Source: PNAI01 sp964575715 (GTDB taxonomy: Bacteria; Pseudomonadota; Alphaproteobacteria; Rhizobiales; Xanthobacteraceae). Taken from it: 34,114 nucleotides of DNA. Location of the stretch: NCBI GenBank assembly GCA_964575715.1, contig CAZNSG010000008.1, forward strand, positions 1-34,114. The letters run 5' to 3'. The notes beneath the pieces are model-generated. The model did not search any database. It was not told where the DNA came from and saw nothing but the letters and a program-made list of their open reading frames with translations. Below are positions 30,422-34,114 of this stretch, piece by piece (the first letter of the stretch is position 1; the number at the start of each line of letters is the position of its first letter). The translations under genes and the position numbers were made by a program.

Positions 30422-31834
30422 TTAAACCACCATCAACACCGGGTTCTCGACCAGCGCCTTGAACGCGCCCAGCAGCTCGGCCCCGACCACCCCATCGACC
30501 GCGCGATGGTCGCTTGACAGCGTCACCGACATCATCATTGCGGCTTCGATCTTGCCTTTGCGCGCGACCGCGCGTTCCTCCCCCATACCGACCGCCAGGA
30601 TGGTCGCCTGCGGCGGATTGATGACGGCAGCGAACTCCTTGATCCCATACATGCCGAGGTTGGAGATCGCGGTGGAGCCGCCTTGATATTCCTCCGGCTT
30701 GAGCTTGCGGCTGCGCGCCCGTGCGGCGAGATCCTTGATCTCGTTTGAGATCGCCGAGAGCGATTTCGTTTCCGCCCTGCGCACCACCGGCGTGATCAGC
30801 CCGCCGGGGATCGCCACCGCCACGCCCACGTCCGAAGACCTGTGGCGAAGCATGGCGCCTTCGGTCCAGGTGACATTGGCGTCCGGCACTTTTTGCAGGG
30901 CGAGCGCCAGCGCCTTGATGACGAAATCGTTGACCGAGAGTTTGTAGGCCGGCGCACCGTCGATCTTGGGCGCGGCGGCATTGATCTCCTCGCGCGCGGC
31001 CAGCAGCCGGCCGATGTCGCACTCCACCGTGAGATAGAAATGCGGAATGGTCTGCTTCGACAGCATGAGCCGCTGCGCGATGATCTTGCGCATGGTGTCA
31101 TGCGGTATGACGTCATAGCTGCCGGGCGCGAACAGCGCGTGGATTTTCTCATCCGACGGACCCGGCATGGCTGTCGCGGCACTCGTCGGCGCAGCAGTAA
31201 CCCGCAGCGGCGCGCCCGATTGTGCGGCCTGCACGTCGCGCGCGATCACCCGCCCGTGCGGACCGGAGCCGGCAACTTGCATCACATCGACGCCTGCATC
31301 GCGCGCCAACCGCCGCGCCAACGGCGAGGCGAAGATGCGGCTCGTTCCGGCGGCCCTAGCCGCCTCGTCCTTCGAGACGGGCGCTTTCGCGCCCTCCTCA
31401 GGACGAGGACTTTGGCGTGCCATGGGTGAAATAGTTTTTTTCGCCTCATCCTGAGGAGCGCCCACCGAACTCGGGTTTACCCGAGTTCGGCTTTCAGACA
31501 TACCCAAGTCGGCTACCGCCGACTTGGGTGGGCGCGTCTCGAAGGATGAGGCGAACTTGTCCGCCCCCGCCGCGGCCGCCTTGATGTCCTCGCCCTCGCC
31601 CGCCAGCACCGCGATCACCTGGTTGACCGGAACGTCGGCGGTGCCCGCCGGTACCAGAATTTTTACCAGCGTGCCCTCGTCGACCGCCTCGTATTCCATG
31701 GTGGCCTTGTCGGTCTCGATCTCGGCGATCAGATCGCCGGGCTTGACCCGCTCGCCCTCTTTCTTGAACCAGCGCGTGAGATTGCCCTTTTCCATGGTGG
31801 GCGATAGCGCGGGCATGCGGATATCGATCGGCAT
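30422..31834 (-). CDS. pdhC: Pyruvate dehydrogenase E2, dihydrolipoyl acetyltransferase
   Basis: 470 residues from ATG 31834. The lipoyl domain (1-80) carries Lys43 in EIETDKATMEYEA. A long linker (about 82-165) is followed by the peripheral-subunit-binding domain (SRIFASPLARRLARDAGVDV ... GPHGRVIARDV, about 165-200). The catalytic acetyltransferase domain ends with SSDHRAVDG (His443, Asp447). It transfers acetyl groups to CoA and forms the core of the complex. The linker is unusual: residues about 94-131 and 143-157 are encoded by two palindromic repeat elements, and read RPPKSAVADLGMSESRTR rather than the common Ala/Pro-rich type. The frame stays open throughout. It follows the DUF5076 gene by 18 bases. 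Confidence 0.95.
   Translation of the reverse strand: MPIDIRMPALSPTMEKGNLTRWFKKEGERVKPGDLIAEIETDKATMEYEAVDEGTLVKILVPAGTADVPVNQVIAVLAGEGEDIKAAAAGADKFASSFETRPPKSAVADLGMSESRTRVNPSSVGAPQDEAKKTISPMARQSPRPEEGAKAPVSKDEAARAAGTSRIFASPLARRLARDAGVDVMQVAGSGPHGRVIARDVQAAQSGAPLRVTAAPTSAATAMPGPSDEKIHALFAPGSYDVIPHDTMRKIIAQRLMLSKQTIPHFYLTVECDIGRLLAAREEINAAAPKIDGAPAYKLSVNDFVIKALALALQKVPDANVTWTEGAMLRHRSSDVGVAVAIPGGLITPVVRRAETKSLSAISNEIKDLAARARSRKLKPEEYQGGSTAISNLGMYGIKEFAAVINPPQATILAVGMGEERAVARKGKIEAAMMMSVTLSSDHRAVDGVVGAELLGAFKALVENPVLMVV
31363..31408. repeat. Short palindromic repeat inside pdhC
   Basis: 46 bases: CCTCGTCC ... GGACGAGG as perfect 8-base ends, then TTCGAGAC / TCCTCA, then a hairpin GGGCGC-TTTC-GCGCCC. 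Same layout as 26861-26907. It encodes residues about 143-157 of PdhC. Confidence 0.85.
31442..31553. repeat. Long palindromic repeat inside pdhC (hairpins A and B)
   Basis: 112 bases. The ends CGCCTCATCC (31442-31451) and GGATGAGGCG (31544-31553) are perfect inverted repeats. Inner arms GCGCCCACC/GGTGGGCGC pair perfectly. Hairpin A lies at 31465-31490 (arm CCGAACTCGGGT, loop TT) and hairpin B at 31502-31529 (arm ACCCAAGTCGGC, loop TACC). It shares its hairpin plan and sequence with 26690-26789. It encodes residues about 94-131 of PdhC. Confidence 0.9.
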
Positions 31835-31852
31835 AGCTTAACTGACCATGGC

Positions 31853-32170
31853 TTAGCTGAAGGTGTTGGTCGTGCTTGAACCGCTCGGCTCGTCCATCTC
31901 GGCCTCGAAGGCGGCAAACACCTTCTCGACGACGTCCTGCTCGCTCATGGTGCTTTCGCGCGCATAGAGGTGCCCGACATGGCGCGTGATTTCGGCCAGC
32001 AGCATGCCCCAGGTCTCGGGCGCTTCGAAAGCGCGCCGCAGCGACAAGTGCAGCTCGCCATCGATGATCACCGCGCGCAGCACCTCTGTGCCGCCGCGCT
32101 CCAGCGCCAGCGGTGGAATGTGCAGCGCGTCGAACACGGGCGACGGATTGTCTGGATCTTGCATGCTCAT
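31853..32170 (-). CDS. DUF5076 family protein in the pdh operon
   Basis: 105 residues from ATG 32170, whose ATGA overlaps the pdhB stop; ATG 32164 would remove two residues. The core ALERGGTEVLRAVIIDGELH, LSLRRAFEAPETWGMLLAEI, TRHVGHLYA matches the DUF5076 family, a small cytoplasmic alphaproteobacterial family regularly found between pdhB and pdhC. Its function is not known. Translational coupling to pdhB and the conserved place suggest a role tied to the complex. The acidic C-terminal part (FAAFEAEMDEPSGS) is disordered-looking. Confidence 0.85.
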   Translation of the reverse strand: MSMQDPDNPSPVFDALHIPPLALERGGTEVLRAVIIDGELHLSLRRAFEAPETWGMLLAEITRHVGHLYARESTMSEQDVVEKVFAAFEAEMDEPSGSSTTNTFS

Positions 32171-33543
32171 CGGTAACACACCATTTTTGCCGCCTCGACT
32201 ACCTTGGCGACGGAGGGCAAAGCAAGTTTTTCCAAGTTCGCGGCATAGGGCATCGGCACGTCCTCGCCGGTCACGCGCGTCGGCGGCGCGTCGAGCCAAT
32301 CGAAAGCGTCCGCCATCACGCGCGCGACAATCTCCGCGCCCACGCCCGATTGCGGCCAGCCTTCCTCGACCGTGACAATACGATTAGTTTTCTTCACCGA
32401 CTCGATGATTGTAGCGCTGTCCATCGGCCGCAATGTGCGCAAATCGATCACTTCGGCGTCAATGCCGAGCTTCGCCAGTTCCTCCGCGGCTTTCAGGGCA
32501 TAACTCATGCCCATGGAAAATGCCACGATGGTCACGCCGCGGCCGGCACGCACGATTTTTGCCTTGCCGATCGGCAGCACGAAATCGTCAAGCTTGGGGA
32601 CCGGAAAGCTCTGGCCATAGAGAATTTCGTTTTCGAGAAAGATGATCGGATTGGGATCGCGGATCGCCGCCTTGAGCAGACCCTTGGCGTCGGCGGCGCT
32701 ATAGGGCGCGATCACCTTCAGCCCCGGAATGTGCGAGTACCACGACGAATAATCCTGGCTGTGCTGGGCGGCGACGCCCGCGGCGGCGCCATTGGGCCCG
32801 CGGAAGACGATGGAGGCGCCGATCTGCCCGCCCGACATGTAGTGCGTCTTGGCCGCCGAGTTGATGATCTGGTCGATCGCCTGCATGGCGAAGTTGAAGG
32901 TCATGAACTCGACGATGGGTTTTAGGCCCGCAAGTGCCGCGCCCACGCCAAGTCCGGCAAAACCCTGCTCGGTGATCGGCGTGTCCACCACCCGGCGGCT
33001 GCCGAACTCCTGCAGCAGCCCCTGCGTCACCTTGTAGGCGCCCTGATATTCCGCCACCTCTTCGCCCATCACGAACACGGATTCATCGCGCCGCATCTCC
33101 TCCGCCATGGCATCGCGCAATGCCTCGCGCACCGTCATGGTGACAAATTCGGTGCCGGCGGGAACTTCGTTCGCGGCATCGTATGCCGGCGCGCTGGCCG
33201 GCGCTGCCGCCACGCTCGCCAGCGGCACGGGCTCTGCGCGCGCCGTCACAGGCGCGCTGGGCTTTTTTGCCGACGTATTGGTGAGCTCGGCGCGGTCCTC
33301 GCCATCGCTCAGGATCACGGCGATCGGTGTGTTGACCGCGACGTCGGCGGTTCCCTCCGGCACCAGGATTTGTCCAAGCGTGCCGTCGTCTACAGCTTCC
33401 ACTTCCATGGTCGCCTTGTCGGTCTCGATCTCGGCGATCACGTCTCCGGCTTTGACCTGATCGCCCACGGCCTTGAGCCATTTGGCGAGGTTGCCCTTCT
33501 CCATGGTGGGCGAGAGCGCGGGCATCAAGACTTGAATCGGCAT
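32167..33543 (-). CDS. pdhB: Pyruvate dehydrogenase E1 beta subunit with N-terminal lipoyl domain
   Basis: 458 residues from ATG 33543, with TGAGG six bases upstream. GTG 33555, overlapping the pdhA stop as GTGA, would add four. The N-terminal lipoyl domain (1-80) has Lys43 in EIETDKATMEVEA, followed by an Ala/Pro linker (about 82-128). The transketolase-type pyrimidine domain follows (REALRDAMAEEMRRDESVFV, MGEEVAEYQGAYKVTQGLL, TPITEQGFAGLGVGAALAGL) and then the C-terminal domain (EVIDLRTLRPMDSATI, VTVEEGWPQSGVGAEI). With PdhA it decarboxylates pyruvate using thiamine diphosphate. A lipoyl domain on E1 beta is typical of Rhizobiales. Confidence 0.97.
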   Translation of the reverse strand: MPIQVLMPALSPTMEKGNLAKWLKAVGDQVKAGDVIAEIETDKATMEVEAVDDGTLGQILVPEGTADVAVNTPIAVILSDGEDRAELTNTSAKKPSAPVTARAEPVPLASVAAAPASAPAYDAANEVPAGTEFVTMTVREALRDAMAEEMRRDESVFVMGEEVAEYQGAYKVTQGLLQEFGSRRVVDTPITEQGFAGLGVGAALAGLKPIVEFMTFNFAMQAIDQIINSAAKTHYMSGGQIGASIVFRGPNGAAAGVAAQHSQDYSSWYSHIPGLKVIAPYSAADAKGLLKAAIRDPNPIIFLENEILYGQSFPVPKLDDFVLPIGKAKIVRAGRGVTIVAFSMGMSYALKAAEELAKLGIDAEVIDLRTLRPMDSATIIESVKKTNRIVTVEEGWPQSGVGAEIVARVMADAFDWLDAPPTRVTGEDVPMPYAANLEKLALPSVAKVVEAAKMVCYR

Positions 33544-33551
33544 GACCGGCC

Positions 33552-34114
33552 TCACCGCACCACGTCGGCGTAGAGCTCGGATGGATCGGGCTCGGGTTCG
33601 TGGGTGGCAAACTCCGCGGCTTCATTGATGATGCTGCGCACCTGCGTATCGATTTTCTTGAGCTGGTCTTCGCTCGCCCATTTCATTTGCAGTATTCGCT
33701 GCCGCGACTGCTCGATCGGGTCGTGCTCGGTGCGCACCTTTTCGACCTCCTCGCGCGGGCGGTATTTGGCCGGGTCCGACATGGAATGACCGCGATAGCG
33801 GTAGGTGAGCATTTCCAGAATGGTGGGGCCGTTGCCGTCGCGGCACCATTGCATTGCGCGCGCGCCCGCAGCCTTGACCGCGCGCACATCCATGCCGTCG
33901 ACCTGCTCGCCCGGAATGTCGAACGACGCTCCGCGCTTCGAAAGGTTCGTGGTGGCGGATGCGCGCTGGATCGATGTCCCCATGCCGTACTGATTGTTCT
34001 CGATCACGTAAACCACCGGCAGCTTCCACAGCTTCGCCATGTTGAAGGATTCATAGACCTGGCCCTGGTTGGCCGCGCCATCGCCGAAATAGGTGATCGA
34101 TACGCCGTCGTTGC
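33552..34114 (-). CDS. pdhA: Pyruvate dehydrogenase E1 alpha subunit (partial, start outside window)
   Basis: About 186 C-terminal residues; the frame runs off the right edge of the window. The thiamine diphosphate-binding motif is visible at the edge: GDGAANQGQVYESFNMAKLW then LPVVYVIENNQYGMGTS. Next come VDGMDVRAVKAAGARAMQWC and the phosphorylation-loop-like TYRYRGHSMSDPAKYRPREE. The end (ADVVR) overlaps the optional pdhB GTG. First gene seen of the pdhA-pdhB-DUF5076-pdhC operon read leftwards. Confidence 0.97.
   Translation of the reverse strand, partial: NDGVSITYFGDGAANQGQVYESFNMAKLWKLPVVYVIENNQYGMGTSIQRASATTNLSKRGASFDIPGEQVDGMDVRAVKAAGARAMQWCRDGNGPTILEMLTYRYRGHSMSDPAKYRPREEVEKVRTEHDPIEQSRQRILQMKWASEDQLKKIDTQVRSIINEAAEFATHEPEPDPSELYADVVR

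Overview
This window reads as a chromosomal segment of an alphaproteobacterium of the order Hyphomicrobiales (Rhizobiales), most like the Bradyrhizobium/Xanthobacteraceae side. The reasons are the high GC, the gene order (pdhA-pdhB-DUF5076-pdhC ... lpdA, lipA-coq10-like, cinA-ispDF, dusB-ntrB-ntrC-ntrY-ntrX, dat, hfq-hflX, mazG), the fused ispDF, the lipoyl domain on the E1 beta subunit, and intergenic palindromic repeats of the kinds common in that group. This is inferred from gene content and layout; no database search was possible.

Left part (1-5253): the end of an acetamidase/formamidase gene, a Tat-exported ABC-type binding protein, and a strong stem-loop. Then come tRNA-Ser(TGA) on the minus strand, a small membrane protein, and a decayed, frameshifted DUF294 nucleotidyltransferase remnant. 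RlpA and a D-Ala-D-Ala carboxypeptidase follow, both cell-wall proteins. Several repeats lie around them.

Middle part (5465-14310): a tight plus-strand operon tmk-holB-metG-tatD-MBL hydrolase, with GTGA/ATGA start-stop overlaps, serves DNA replication, translation and nucleic-acid turnover. mazG then converges on a minus-strand hfq-hflX pair, followed by a D-amino-acid aminotransferase.

Nitrogen-regulation block (14307-21775, minus): dusB-ntrB-ntrC, then ntrY-ntrX. These are two sensor kinase/response regulator pairs. Related inverted repeats (TGTTGC ... GCAACA) lie upstream of both groups and may be shared operators. Divergent from dusB are ispDF (isoprenoid synthesis) and cinA.

Right part (23653-34114): coq10/ratA-like and lipA on the minus strand, a divergent fused permease-ATPase ABC protein that ends just past its H-loop, and a repeat cluster. 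After these comes the pyruvate dehydrogenase operon read leftwards: pdhA (partial), pdhB, DUF5076, pdhC, a tripartite-transporter binding protein, a small membrane-anchored protein, a probably frameshifted membrane peptide, and lpdA. LipA makes the lipoyl group used by PdhB, PdhC and this Lpd, so the right end is one functional neighbourhood.

The most unusual signal is in pdhC. Two palindromic repeat elements of the same family as the cluster at 26690-26907 lie inside the coding sequence, in frame, and encode part of the flexible linker between the lipoyl and peripheral-subunit-binding domains. I found no CRISPR array, prophage or insertion-sequence transposase.
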